From positions 1 through 32,939 of the forward strand of contig JANLIC010000032.1 in assembly GCA_024654125.1 (NCBI GenBank): DNA of 32,939 nucleotides. Direction: 5' to 3'. The position numbers and the translations under genes were made by a program. A model generated the notes under the pieces. That model made no database searches. It saw only the letters and a list, made by a program, of their open reading frames with translations, and had not been told where the DNA came from. Source of the stretch: Sulfuricaulis sp. GTDB taxonomy: Bacteria; Pseudomonadota; Gammaproteobacteria; Acidiferrobacterales; Sulfurifustaceae. Positions 24,211 to 31,744 of the stretch are shown here, piece by piece; the first letter of the stretch is position 1; each line of letters opens with the position of its first letter.

Positions 24211-24309
24211 TGAAACCGCCGATGATTGCAGAGTAACGCAGATATGTTCTAAGAAACAGGATGGGTCGGTGGTTTTGATCTGCGTTCATCCGCGTTTATC
24301 AGCGGTTAC
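24211..24309. repeat. Palindromic intergenic repeat, CGCAGATAAACGC family, copy 5
   Basis: The left arm, 24211-24243, carries TGAAACCGCCGATGATTGCA and GTAACGCAGAT; the right arm, 24277-24309, carries GATCTGCGTTCATCCGCGTT and TATCAGCGGTTAC. The arms are imperfect complements. It lies between capA and the lolC/E gene, close to the capA stop. Confidence 0.8.
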
Positions 24310-24316
24310 AAAGGTA

Positions 24317-25459
24317 TTACTCCGCAACCAGTACCGCGACCCCGTCGCGGTTTTCCAGCGTGGTGCCGAGCGATTGTGACAATTGCTGCAAATGCCCGAC
24401 GACCTCCGCGGCTTCAGGGCCGGCCAGCGGACGCGGCTGGAACACGACTTCGGCATTTTTCACGTTGAGGGGAATCATTTTCAATTCCCGCCAGCGCTTG
24501 TCCCGGAACGTGAGCAGCGCGATGGCGCTGCGTGTGGCGGTGTTACTGAACGAACCGAAGGCGAAGTTGCCGAGACTGTAGAGAATCACTCCGTGGTTGT
24601 AGCGCTCCACGCCCTGCAGGATATGCGGGTGATGCCCCAGCACCGCGGAAGCGCCGGAATCGATGGCCACGCGCGCCAGCTCCACCTGGTAGTCGCGCAG
24701 TTCGGTCTTGCCTTCCTGACCCCAATGAAACGAAACCATCACGATATCGGCCTGTGCGCGCGCCGCGGCCACATCCGCGCGCACATGCCGTTCATGGCCA
24801 AAGGCGGTGCCGGACCGGTCCGACCCGGCCCAGAATTCCTGCGGAAACGTCAAGGAATAGGCCAGAAAAGCGACCGTCACCCCGTCCGCCACCATATATA
24901 AGGGTTGCCGCGCCTCGGCCAGATTACGGCCTGCGCCGACATACCCTATTCCGGCCTTGTCCAGGGCCGCGCGGGTGTCGACCAGGCCCTCGGGGCCGTA
25001 ATCCAGCGTGTGATTGTTGGCCAGCGAAACAACATTGAAACCGGCGCGCGCCAGCGCCGGAGCCACCTTGTCCGGCGGCGAACGAAAGACATACTGCTTG
25101 CTGGTCGCAGGCTCGCCGGCATCGGTCAATGGACCTTCCAGATTGCCGAAAACGATCTGCCCCTGTTTCAGAATGTCCTGGGTCTTCTCGAACGGATAGT
25201 CGTAACCAAATTTACGCAGCTCCGGCGTCGCCGTGCCGCCGAGCATGATGTCACCGACCGCGGCAATCCGGATTTCTTTCGGTGGCGTCGACGCGGCCAC
25301 CGGAGCGGGTATCGATATTGGCGACTCGACCGCCGGTGCGGCGTCCGGCATCGGTAGCGAACGTGGCACGGGCGGCGTGGCGCAGGAAACACACAGGACG
25401 CCGAGCGCCGTCACCAGCAGGCGCCACCACCGCCCGCCGGTCTGTCGGATCGGAATCAT
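24317..25459 (-). CDS. CapA family protein (PGA_cap metallophosphatase-like), probable lipoprotein
   Basis: This 380-residue protein has a CapA-type metallophosphoesterase-like fold: AAVGDIMLGG, FGNLEGPLTD, VVSLANNHTLDYG, VSFHWGQEG, VLGHHPHILQGVE and LYSLGNFAFGSF carry the metal-binding Asp, Asn and His residues. Founder members act in poly-gamma-glutamate capsule synthesis, but no capB, capC or capE is nearby, so the substrate here is unknown. The N-terminus is a signal sequence ending VLCVSCATPP: Cys26 could be lipidated, though the residue at -3 is Cys rather than Leu. A proline-rich linker (about 28-60) follows. It lies downstream of the DciA gene with a short 15-bp gap. Confidence 0.88.
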   Translation of the reverse strand: MIPIRQTGGRWWRLLVTALGVLCVSCATPPVPRSLPMPDAAPAVESPISIPAPVAASTPPKEIRIAAVGDIMLGGTATPELRKFGYDYPFEKTQDILKQGQIVFGNLEGPLTDAGEPATSKQYVFRSPPDKVAPALARAGFNVVSLANNHTLDYGPEGLVDTRAALDKAGIGYVGAGRNLAEARQPLYMVADGVTVAFLAYSLTFPQEFWAGSDRSGTAFGHERHVRADVAAARAQADIVMVSFHWGQEGKTELRDYQVELARVAIDSGASAVLGHHPHILQGVERYNHGVILYSLGNFAFGSFSNTATRSAIALLTFRDKRWRELKMIPLNVKNAEVVFQPRPLAGPEAAEVVGHLQQLSQSLGTTLENRDGVAVLVAE

Positions 25460-25474
25460 GAACAGATTATAGGT

Positions 25475-25951
25475 TTAACTTTTCGCGGTTGCCGATTTGT
25501 CGCGTGCGCCCGCCAGCCGGATGAGTGACCGGCGCAGGGCCGGATCCAGGATGTCGTCCGCCACGCTCTGGATGAGATGAGCCGCGCTGGCCGGTATCCG
25601 GCTGGGCAAGGAAACCGATTGGCGTTTTTTTTCATTTGGCGCGTGCGCCCGTTCCGGAAGCACCCGCACATACAACTCACGCAGATCGTGAAAATAAGGG
25701 TCGTCGCGCAACTCTTTCATGATCTCCGCCTGGCTGTGTCGCAGCCGGCTGGCCCAGGCGGAGGTGTCGGCGCGCAGGCTCAGGCGGCCATTGAGGTAAC
25801 TGACGGGAAAACTGTGTGAGACCAACGGCTCGCCCAGACCCGCCTTCCAATGCGAAAGCAGACTGGAAAGCTTGTCCATGTGCACGCCCGCCCGTTTGAG
25901 TATCTCAGTGGGTAAATGAGTACCGGCATTCCGGGGTCCATTCCTTGTCAT
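25475..25951 (-). CDS. dciA: DUF721 family protein, DciA-like helicase loader
   Basis: DciA proteins load the replicative helicase DnaB in bacteria lacking DnaC. This 158-residue protein has the DUF721 core: an N-terminal helical part (LSSLLSHWKAGLGEPLVSHS), then VSYLNGRLSLRADTSAWASR, LRHSQAEIMKELR and LRELYVRVLPE, the KH-like fold pattern WxxxL...LR. The C-terminus (KRQSVSLPSRIPASAAHLIQ) is helical and probably flexible. AGAGGTTAGAAG upstream provides a ribosome site for the ATG at 25951. It is divergent from yggS and co-oriented with capA. Assignment rests on the domain pattern; function as DciA is inferred from the family. Confidence 0.83.
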   Translation of the reverse strand: MTRNGPRNAGTHLPTEILKRAGVHMDKLSSLLSHWKAGLGEPLVSHSFPVSYLNGRLSLRADTSAWASRLRHSQAEIMKELRDDPYFHDLRELYVRVLPERAHAPNEKKRQSVSLPSRIPASAAHLIQSVADDILDPALRRSLIRLAGARDKSATAKS

Positions 25952-26060
25952 GGGCTTCTAACCTCTTGTGTCCGATCCATCCAACGCGGGCGATCATTAT
26001 CCTCAAATTCAAATCACACGCAACGTTGACAAGTGAAAGTTTTTTTTTAATCGCGCTAAT

Positions 26061-26792
26061 ATGCAATTTATGAACCAGAGTTCAGATAGGATTGCCAGCA
26101 ATCTATTCCGTGTAAAGCAATCGATTGTCGACGCCGCGCGCGCGTGCACGAGAAGTTCCGACGCTATCCGATTGATTGCGGTATCAAAAGGTCATTCGAA
26201 AGACGCGATAGCGGCAGCCATCGTTGCCGGACATAATGATTTTGGCGAAAGTACTACACAGGAATCCCTGCCAAAAATTTCACTACTCGGAAATCCGTCC
26301 ATCGACTGGCATTTCGTCGGACATCTCCAGACCAACAAGGCAAAATTCATCCCGGGAAATTTTTCCTGGCTCCATTCTCTGGACAGTCTCGACCTGGCGC
26401 ATAAACTTTTCCGACACGCTCACGCTGAAGAAAAATCAGCAAGCATTAATATACTGATCGAGGTCAATACCGCCCGTAAGGAACAAAAACATGGTGTTGC
26501 ACCTGAAATGCTGTTTGATTTCATCGACCGGTTGTTGAAAGCGGATCTCCCCGCCCTGCCACTGCGCGGCCTCATGACCATCGGACCCCACGATGCCCCG
26601 AAAAAAGATATCCGCGGGTGCTTCGCGGAGCTGCGCCGGCTGCGTGACGAGTGCCGGCAACGCTTTGGCCTGGAACACTTCACCGAGCTTTCCATGGGAA
26701 TGAGCGGCGATTTCGTCGAGGCCATTAAGGAAGGCGCGACCATGGTACGGGTCGGGACGGCGATCTTCGGCGAGCGGGATTATTCGAAATAA
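26061..26792 (+). CDS. YggS/PROSC family pyridoxal-phosphate homeostasis protein
   Basis: This single-domain alanine-racemase-like TIM barrel binds PLP through Lys43 in IRLIAVSKGHS and helps keep PLP and amino-acid pools balanced; it is not known to be catalytic. Other family motifs are IDWHFVGHLQTNKAKF, LIEVNTARKEQKHGV, LRGLMTIGP, ELSMGMSGDFVEAI and VRVGTAIFGERDY. The usual FGENYVQE reads FGESTTQE, a divergent version. ATG at 26061 or 26070 are both possible and neither has a Shine-Dalgarno. The first half is more AT-rich than its neighbours, and the usual pilT/proC companions are absent, so this may be an additional or acquired paralogue. Confidence 0.9.
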   Translation: MQFMNQSSDRIASNLFRVKQSIVDAARACTRSSDAIRLIAVSKGHSKDAIAAAIVAGHNDFGESTTQESLPKISLLGNPSIDWHFVGHLQTNKAKFIPGNFSWLHSLDSLDLAHKLFRHAHAEEKSASINILIEVNTARKEQKHGVAPEMLFDFIDRLLKADLPALPLRGLMTIGPHDAPKKDIRGCFAELRRLRDECRQRFGLEHFTELSMGMSGDFVEAIKEGATMVRVGTAIFGERDYSK

Positions 26793-26884
26793 ACGCTGAA
26801 CTGCCGGCGTCGTATAGGGTCAGAAAGCCGGATAATTTATTGAAAACCATGGTTCCTCAAACCCCCAAGAAGGAGCACCTCAAG

Positions 26885-27346
26885 ATGAAGCAACACATTA
26901 CACGCACACTGATATTTACCGGCATGATGCTGGCTGCTCTGGCCCCGTCGGGATTGAGCGCCGCCGAACCGGAGGATGTTATCAAGTATCGTAAAAACAT
27001 GATGCAGGCCATCGGCGGCCATACCTCCGCGGCCGGCGCGATCGTGCAGGGTAAGGTCGATTACACACCACACCTGGCCGAGCATGCGCGTGCCTTGCAG
27101 GTGCTGACCAAGGATATTCCGGCGCTGTTCCCTAAAGACTCCGATTTCGGTGACACCGAAGCCATGGATGTTGTTTGGACCAAGCGTGCGGATTTCGAGA
27201 AAGCCGCGAAGACTGCCAAGATTCGGGTAGCCGCGTTTGCCAAGGCCGTTCAAAGCGGGAATCCGCAGGCCATTACCGCAAGCTTCAAGGACATGGGCGA
27301 AGCTTGCAAAGGCTGCCACAAGGATTTCCGCAAGGAAGAAAAATAA
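26885..27346 (+). CDS. Cytochrome c' (class II c-type cytochrome)
   Basis: This 153-residue periplasmic protein has a Sec signal peptide (about 1-26, cut after GLSAA), a four-helix body beginning EPEDVIKYRKNMMQAIGGHT, and the heme c site CKGCHKDF at the C-terminus, the class II arrangement. Cytochromes c' bind NO or serve electron transfer in denitrifiers, phototrophs and sulfur oxidisers. The ATG at 26885 has AAGGAG nine bases before it; an ATG 45 bp earlier would add a non-signal segment. It precedes a diheme cytochrome c by about 33 bp, so the two probably form one unit. Specific physiological role not determined. Confidence 0.92.
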   Translation: MKQHITRTLIFTGMMLAALAPSGLSAAEPEDVIKYRKNMMQAIGGHTSAAGAIVQGKVDYTPHLAEHARALQVLTKDIPALFPKDSDFGDTEAMDVVWTKRADFEKAAKTAKIRVAAFAKAVQSGNPQAITASFKDMGEACKGCHKDFRKEEK

Positions 27347-27379
27347 CAGCGGCCATCGGTGAAGCCGGAATAAGCGTCC

Positions 27380-28297
27380 GTGCACAAGCGTGCGGCAGCG
27401 TGGCTATACCTGAGCGTCGTAACGCCGACGTTGTATGCGGCTGACGATGAATTACCGCAGGGCGAATACCTGTTCCACGCCGCCGGATGCGCGACATGCC
27501 ATACCCAAGAGGATAAAAAGGGTCCACCGCTGGCCGGCGGGCGGGCACTCAAGACCGCCTTTGGCATTTTCTATACTTCCAATATCACACCCGATCCCGA
27601 CCACGGCATCGGCCGCTGGAGCGAGGTTGATTTTCGGCGTGCCCTGCGCGAGGGAATAAGTCCCGATGGCAAACATTATTATCCGGCTTTTCCCTATACC
27701 TCCTACACGCAATTGACCGACGCCGATCTGCGCGCCCTGTGGAAATATCTTTCCAACCGGAAGCCGGTGCCGCAGGCCAACAAACGGCATGAGCTGCCGT
27801 GGTATCTCCGGTCGCGCACCGCCTTGAGCCTGTGGAAAACGCTGTATTTCAGACCCGGCGCGTATCAGCCGCCATCCGACAAACTCCCGGCCTGGAACCG
27901 TGGCGCGTACCTGGTCAAGGCCGTGGCCCATTGCGGTGAGTGCCATACGCCACGCAATTTCCTCGGCGGATTCAAGCAGGCGCAACACCTGGCCGGCCAT
28001 CCGCATGGCGTGGACGATACCAAAATCCCCAATATCACGCCGGACAGAAAAACCGGGATCGGCAAGTGGAGCGCCAGCGACATCGCCGGTTATCTCGAAA
28101 CCGGCATGACCCCGGACGGCGATTTTGCCGGTGACCTCATGACGGATGTCATCGATAGCAGCACGTCACGCCTGACCCGGGATGACCGCCGCGCCATTGC
28201 GTTGTACCTGAAATCGTTGCCGGCGGTGGAATCGAAAAAGCACAAGAACGATCGCAAGGAAAAAAGCCAAAAAAGAAAAAAACAGGACTGGGAATAA
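27380..28297 (+). CDS. Diheme c-type cytochrome
   Basis: This 305-residue protein starts at GTG, has a signal peptide (about 1-21, ending in TLYAADDE), and contains two class I cytochrome domains: CATCH near residue 37 and CGECH near 188. Both are followed by TSNITPDPDHGIG or NITPDRKTGIG, the repeated motif of cytochrome subunits of membrane dehydrogenases and related diheme proteins; methionine ligands are likely in the segments GISPDGKHYYPAFPY and GMTPDGDFAG. The highly basic tail (ESKKHKNDRKEKSQKRKKQ) is unusual. Close coupling to cytochrome c' suggests they exchange electrons. No catalytic dehydrogenase subunit is adjacent, so the electron donor is unknown. Confidence 0.9.
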   Translation: MHKRAAAWLYLSVVTPTLYAADDELPQGEYLFHAAGCATCHTQEDKKGPPLAGGRALKTAFGIFYTSNITPDPDHGIGRWSEVDFRRALREGISPDGKHYYPAFPYTSYTQLTDADLRALWKYLSNRKPVPQANKRHELPWYLRSRTALSLWKTLYFRPGAYQPPSDKLPAWNRGAYLVKAVAHCGECHTPRNFLGGFKQAQHLAGHPHGVDDTKIPNITPDRKTGIGKWSASDIAGYLETGMTPDGDFAGDLMTDVIDSSTSRLTRDDRRAIALYLKSLPAVESKKHKNDRKEKSQKRKKQDWE

Positions 28298-28321
28298 ATG
28301 AGCGCGGCCTCGGCTATACGG

Positions 28322-28855
28322 TTAGCAACATTCACGCTTCACTTCGTAACTCATTATCTGCCCGCTCCGGGCAACTTCGACACGGCAGCAATCGAGCAGC
28401 AGTGACTTCAATTTCCGCCGCCCGCGCTGGATGCGCGATTTCACCCCGGGCAGGGAAATGCCCTGTGCCTTCGCCACCTGCTTCAAGGGAATTTCCTGGA
28501 TTTCCGATTGACGCAGCGCCTCGCGATAAGTCTCCGGCAGCGCTTGTATCAGCGGCTGCAGGCATTGCCCCAGTTCCAGCACGGCGGGGTTGCCACCCGC
28601 TTCCGCCGGCAATTCATCGGATATTGGTTCGTGGCGTCGGGCGTGGCGCCAGTGATCAATGATGGCGTTGCGCGTCACTTGATATAACCAGCCGTGCAGA
28701 CTGCCCTTCTCCTTTACGGTGTCGCCCTTGGTCAGCAGCTTCAGGAACACCTCCTGGAGAATATCCTCCGCCTCCTGCGGACTGCCCACCCGTCGGCGCA
28801 CGAACGCCAGCAGCCTGGTGCGGTAATCCCGGTATAGTTTTTCCGCTTCTGTCAT
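28322..28855 (-). CDS. sigZ: ECF-type RNA polymerase sigma factor, SigZ-like, with Cys-rich tail
   Basis: Sigma70 region 2 (LYRDYRTRLLAFVRRRVGSP, AEDILQEVFLKLL, GWLYQVTRNAIIDHWR) and region 4 (LPETYREALRQSEIQEIPLK, GISLPGVKSRIQRGRRKL) are clear in this 177-residue protein. The C-terminus continues LLLDCCRVEVARSGQIMSYE and ends VKRECC: two vicinal Cys pairs after region 4, typical of SigZ-like factors and suited to metal or redox sensing. No anti-sigma gene is adjacent. The ATG at 28855 lies in an ATGA overlap with the ArsI/CadI-like gene, so the two are coupled. It converges on the diheme cytochrome gene, leaving 24 bp. Confidence 0.9.
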   Translation of the reverse strand: MTEAEKLYRDYRTRLLAFVRRRVGSPQEAEDILQEVFLKLLTKGDTVKEKGSLHGWLYQVTRNAIIDHWRHARRHEPISDELPAEAGGNPAVLELGQCLQPLIQALPETYREALRQSEIQEIPLKQVAKAQGISLPGVKSRIQRGRRKLKSLLLDCCRVEVARSGQIMSYEVKRECC

Positions 28856-29352
28856 GGACCCCAATGACCTTCGATCACTTCAACCACAGCTTCCCTGGCT
28901 GATTGTGCCGCTGTTTTGCACGCCGGCGCCAGTGGGATGCAGCAGGCCGCGCCGGTTGCCTTCGTCGTGTTGTCTTCGCCAAATACCGGAATGCCTTCGA
29001 GGGTATGGAAGTTTTCCCAGGCCAGCCCCTGCGGATCGAGGACCCAGTATTTGTCGCTCTTGGCATAGCAGCACGCGGCCTCGTCCTGCTTCAGCGTCTG
29101 CGGGCCGATAATCCGCTCAACCCGCTCGCCGAGATCGCGCAGCTCGTCGGCGCTGTCGGCCTGTATGCCCAGGTGATTCACGCCAGGCGCATGACCGCGC
29201 GCGGATATCGCGAAATTCACCCGCGGGTCATCCAGCATCCATTTGGCGTAATCCTCCCGCTCCATCGTCGGCCGTGCGGCGAACAGCGTCGAGTAGAATT
29301 CGATGCTGTGTTTCAAGTTTTCAACGGCGACATGGACGTGAAAGCGTTTCAT
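28852..29352 (-). CDS. ArsI/CadI family metalloenzyme (vicinal oxygen chelate fold, Cys-pair)
   Basis: This 166-residue glyoxalase-fold protein resembles ArsI, the C-As lyase for organoarsenicals, and cadmium-induced CadI. It begins MKRFHVHVAVENLKHSIEFY; predicted metal ligands are His5 or His7, His60 (PGVNHLGIQ) and Glu113 (AWENFHTLE). The arsenical-binding vicinal pair is Cys94-Cys95 in DEAACCYAKSDKYWV, as in ArsI. A C-terminal tail adds Cys137, Cys138 and Cys145. ATG at 29352 has GAGG upstream; extending further adds non-family residues. It is translationally coupled to the SigZ-like gene. No arsR or arsB is present, so whether it acts on organoarsenicals or other thiophilic metals is undetermined. 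Confidence 0.88.
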   Translation of the reverse strand: MKRFHVHVAVENLKHSIEFYSTLFAARPTMEREDYAKWMLDDPRVNFAISARGHAPGVNHLGIQADSADELRDLGERVERIIGPQTLKQDEAACCYAKSDKYWVLDPQGLAWENFHTLEGIPVFGEDNTTKATGAACCIPLAPACKTAAQSAREAVVEVIEGHWGP

Positions 29353-29572
29353 GCTGGGAACCTCATTAGCAAATTGATAGGTTTCCCATGGGTAGACGTA
29401 AGCGACGCGAAAAAGATGCGCCATCGGCAGGCCGTGGTGCTCCGGGCCAAGTTACTTTTCCCTTTCGAGCCGGCTGAACCGACAAAACCGCTTGAATTGG
29501 TACATTTTCTGCCTGAGACTATCCAGGTGCCATCTCCCACGGAATGGACAGACAGCGCGGCGGAGGGTCAAG

Positions 29573-29758
29573 GTGACTGACGACGAAGACTCAAACGGCG
29601 AGGGTTACAAAGGCATAGAACGCCGGAATAAGGTCCGGCGCTCGGGCAAGCAACGCCGTGATCAGTCACGCTGGAATATGGACAATCCCATCCGCCGTAA
29701 AGGTCGGGGCCGACGCACGCACGACAGGCTGCCGAAAAAGTCCGATCCCAAACGATAA
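29573..29758 (+). CDS. Small basic hypothetical protein with ERR/RR motifs
   Basis: I do not recognise a named family. A GTG start at 29573 follows a strong ribosome site (GGAGGG at about 29562), giving 61 residues: an acidic start (TDDEDSNGEGYKG), then IERRNKVRRSGKQRRD and NPIRRKGRGRRTHDR. Repeated E/R-R-x-x pattern proteins of this sort occur as small hypothetical genes in proteobacteria; nucleic-acid binding is possible but unproven. No signal or membrane segment. It is divergent from the ArsI/CadI-like gene across a 220-bp gap. Confidence comes from the ribosome site and biased composition. Confidence 0.55.
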   Translation: MTDDEDSNGEGYKGIERRNKVRRSGKQRRDQSRWNMDNPIRRKGRGRRTHDRLPKKSDPKR

Positions 29759-29902
29759 GGTTCGCCATCCCGCATTGAATGCGCTGACTCTTCTCCGGGG
29801 TCTTCTGGGCCAGTTCCCGACAGCTACCGTGCGCCGGCGTTTACATAGAAGGGAGGGGTAGAGATCAGAACTGCCCCTACCCCGATTTAATCGGCGGGGG
29901 TA

Positions 29903-30016
29903 TTAGGCCATGCCACCCCGCGCCGCCTTCTTGGCCCGCTTCGCCGCGCGTTTTTCCAACATCGTCTTGGCCGGTGGCTTCTTGGTCTGCTTCTTACTGT
30001 CCATGGCTTTGCTCAT
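29903..30016 (-). CDS. Very small Lys/Ala-rich protein (37 aa)
   Basis: ATG at 30016 with an AGGAGC ribosome site opens a 37-residue frame reading MSKAMDSKKQTKKPPAKTML, then EKRAAKRAKKAARGGMA. Ten lysines and four arginines make it highly basic, and it could be a helical nucleic-acid-binding peptide. Just past the stop, TACCCC and CCGAT pair with ATCGG and GGTA, a hairpin that might end the transcript, though it lacks a T-run. No family name recognised. It lies between the 61-residue gene and the HMCES gene. Confidence 0.6.
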   Translation of the reverse strand: MSKAMDSKKQTKKPPAKTMLEKRAAKRAKKAARGGMA

Positions 30017-30130
30017 CGACTTGCTCCTGGGTAGTTGAGATCATAATATTGCACGCAAAACAGACGATTCGCCAGCGAGTCAACAGCACCAATTGGTCAG
30101 GTGTCGAAGCGGAGGACACCGAAAAGCTGC

Positions 30131-30795
30131 TTACAACCGATTGGTTAATTCCTGCCCTTCGTGCTTGGGACTGTTGACGCCCAGCCCCACCGGCCACATC
30201 TCCATTTCCTTCTCCGAATAGGGCTTGAGCAAGGACGTGACCTGCTCCGGCTCGTGCACCTCCGGGTCCAGCCAGCGGTCGTAATCCTGCGGTGACAGGA
30301 TCACCGGCATGCGGTCGTGGATCTGGCTGATCAATTCATTGGCGGTGGTGACAATAATGGTGCACGACTCCACCGCCTCCTGCCCCTCCGGCTCCCAGCG
30401 CTCCCACAGGCCGGCAAACGCGAACGGTTTCCCTCTTTCATCCTTATGTAATACGGCTGCTTCCTCGGCTTGCCCGGTTGCCATTCGTAGAACCCGTCGG
30501 CCGCGATCAGGCAGCGCCGGCGCCGGAACGCGGTGCGGTACGACGGCTTCTCCGCTACCGTCTCCGCGCGCGCATTGATGGTGCGGTAACCAATCTTCTT
30601 GTCCTCCGCCCACGCCGGTATCAACCCCCAGTGCAGCAGCGTGAGCTCCCTTCCCCCCGGCATCGCCCGGCACGCCAGGACATCGTACGTCGGCGCAATG
30701 TTATACCGCGGCTCAACGAACAAATTGCCCGCCTTGGCCTTGAACAATTCGGCGTAGACATCAATAGGTTTGGTACTGGTATATCGGCCGCACAT
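30131..30795 (-). pseudogene. yedK: HMCES/YedK family SOS-associated peptidase gene with a frameshift
   Basis: HMCES/YedK proteins shield abasic sites in single-stranded DNA by covalent linkage through Cys2. The first frame (from 30795) reads MCGRYTSTKPIDVYAELF, RYNIAPTYDV, NARAETVAEKP, CLIAADGFYEWQPG and QPYYIRMKEG. The rest (KPFAFAGLWERWEPEG, CTIIVTTAN, IHDRMPVILSP, YDRWLDPE) is in the next frame. One missing base in the GGGAAA run at plus positions 30428-30433 accounts for the shift: adding one A restores MKEGKPFAFAGLW. Cys2, the Asn and Glu of NARAET and FYEW, and the His of HDRMP are all kept, so the damage is recent or a sequencing error. Confidence 0.88.
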
Positions 30796-30958
30796 GCTGA
30801 AAGAATATTATCGGCGTGAATAGGAACAAGCAAATCGCTAAAATGGCTCTGTGAGCTACAATGATCAGAGAATTCCATTCCAAACAACTAAAGCAATACC
30901 TCGAAAACATTCGAGACTTGAACTTTGCCCCACATAGCATTGCGCCGGAGAAATACTG

Positions 30959-31210
30959 ATGGCTGATCATGAACTCGACATGCGTGGACTACTTTGCCCA
31001 CTGCCCGTCATGCGGACTGCGAAAAAAATGCTAACTTTGACGGCTGGCCAGACGCTGCGCGTCCTGACGACTGATCCCGCAACAATGTCTGACTTCGATG
31101 CCTACGCGAGGGGTTCGGGTAATGTTCTGCTCGAATCGAAAAAGCTTGCCGAGAGAGAATTCGAGTTTTTGCTGATGAAAACGAAAACAGAGCCAAAGAG
31201 TAAGAGTTAA
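30959..31210 (+). CDS. tusA: TusA family sulfur carrier protein
   Basis: TusA passes persulfide sulfur to tRNA thiolation, molybdenum cofactor or, in sulfur oxidisers, the dissimilatory pathway. This 83-residue protein has the family start MADHELDMRGLLCPLPVMRT with the CPxP motif (sulfur-bearing Cys13), followed by AGQTLRVLTTDPATMSDFDA and a C-terminal basic tail. The ATG at 30959 follows CGGAG. It is not beside dsr or rhd-tusA-hdr genes, so a dissimilatory role cannot be read from context. It is divergent from the HMCES gene. Confidence 0.93.
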   Translation: MADHELDMRGLLCPLPVMRTAKKMLTLTAGQTLRVLTTDPATMSDFDAYARGSGNVLLESKKLAEREFEFLLMKTKTEPKSKS

Positions 31211-31330
31211 TAATATTTCGAAAATTCCTCTCTGACCCGCATTGTCGGGAGAATCGCCAAAGCCCGGACCGGTAGAATCAACGTATGTCCAAAGGGTGCT
31301 AAAGTAATCCGGTCAAAAAGGAGGTATGCC

Positions 31331-31699
31331 ATGATTCAGCACGAATTGCGGCGCGATACCGGAATCCTCATCGTCACACCCCAAGGCCCGCTGGAAGCAA
31401 AAGATTTCGAAACGCTGGCCCGGGAAGTTGACCCGTACATCAAGGAGAAAGGCAGACTGAACGGCCTGATGATCCACGCCAAGTCGTTTCCCGGCTGGCA
31501 CGACTTCGCAGCACTGGTCTCGCATTTCAAGTTCATCAAAGATCACCACCAGCGCATCGCCAAGGTCGCCGCCGTCACCGACAGCGGCTTTCTCGCGATC
31601 CTGCCCGCCATCGCCAAACATTTTGTAAAAGCTGACGTCCGGCATTTCGATTCCGGCGACAAGGAAAAAGCTATAAACTGGCTTAGTTCGACAAGCTGA
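31331..31699 (+). CDS. SpoIIAA-like STAS-type protein
   Basis: This 122-residue protein begins MIQHELRRDTGILIVTPQGP, then LEAKDFETLAREVDPYIKEK, LNGLMIHAKSFPGWHDFAAL, VSHFKFIKDHHQRIAKVAAV, ending VRHFDSGDKEKAINWLSSTS. This is the SpoIIAA-like family (PF11964), a STAS-related fold, found in many proteobacteria; its biological role is not established, though lipid-binding and membrane-associated roles have been proposed for relatives. AAGGAGGT upstream is a near-ideal ribosome site. It is the last intact gene before the IS110 remnant. Confidence 0.85.
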   Translation: MIQHELRRDTGILIVTPQGPLEAKDFETLAREVDPYIKEKGRLNGLMIHAKSFPGWHDFAALVSHFKFIKDHHQRIAKVAAVTDSGFLAILPAIAKHFVKADVRHFDSGDKEKAINWLSSTS

Positions 31700-31744
31700 A
31701 AATTATATTCAGCGCGCCTGAAGATTTGGCTTTGACACTAAAAG

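Noticed and set aside
22881-24236. Plus-strand open frame of about 450 codons opposite lolC/E
   Set aside because: Shadow of the lolC/E gene; His- and Asp-rich composition with no recognisable domain.
29880-29905. Hairpin after the 37-residue gene as an intrinsic terminator
   Set aside because: The stem is interrupted and there is no T-run, so I mention it only within that gene's entry.
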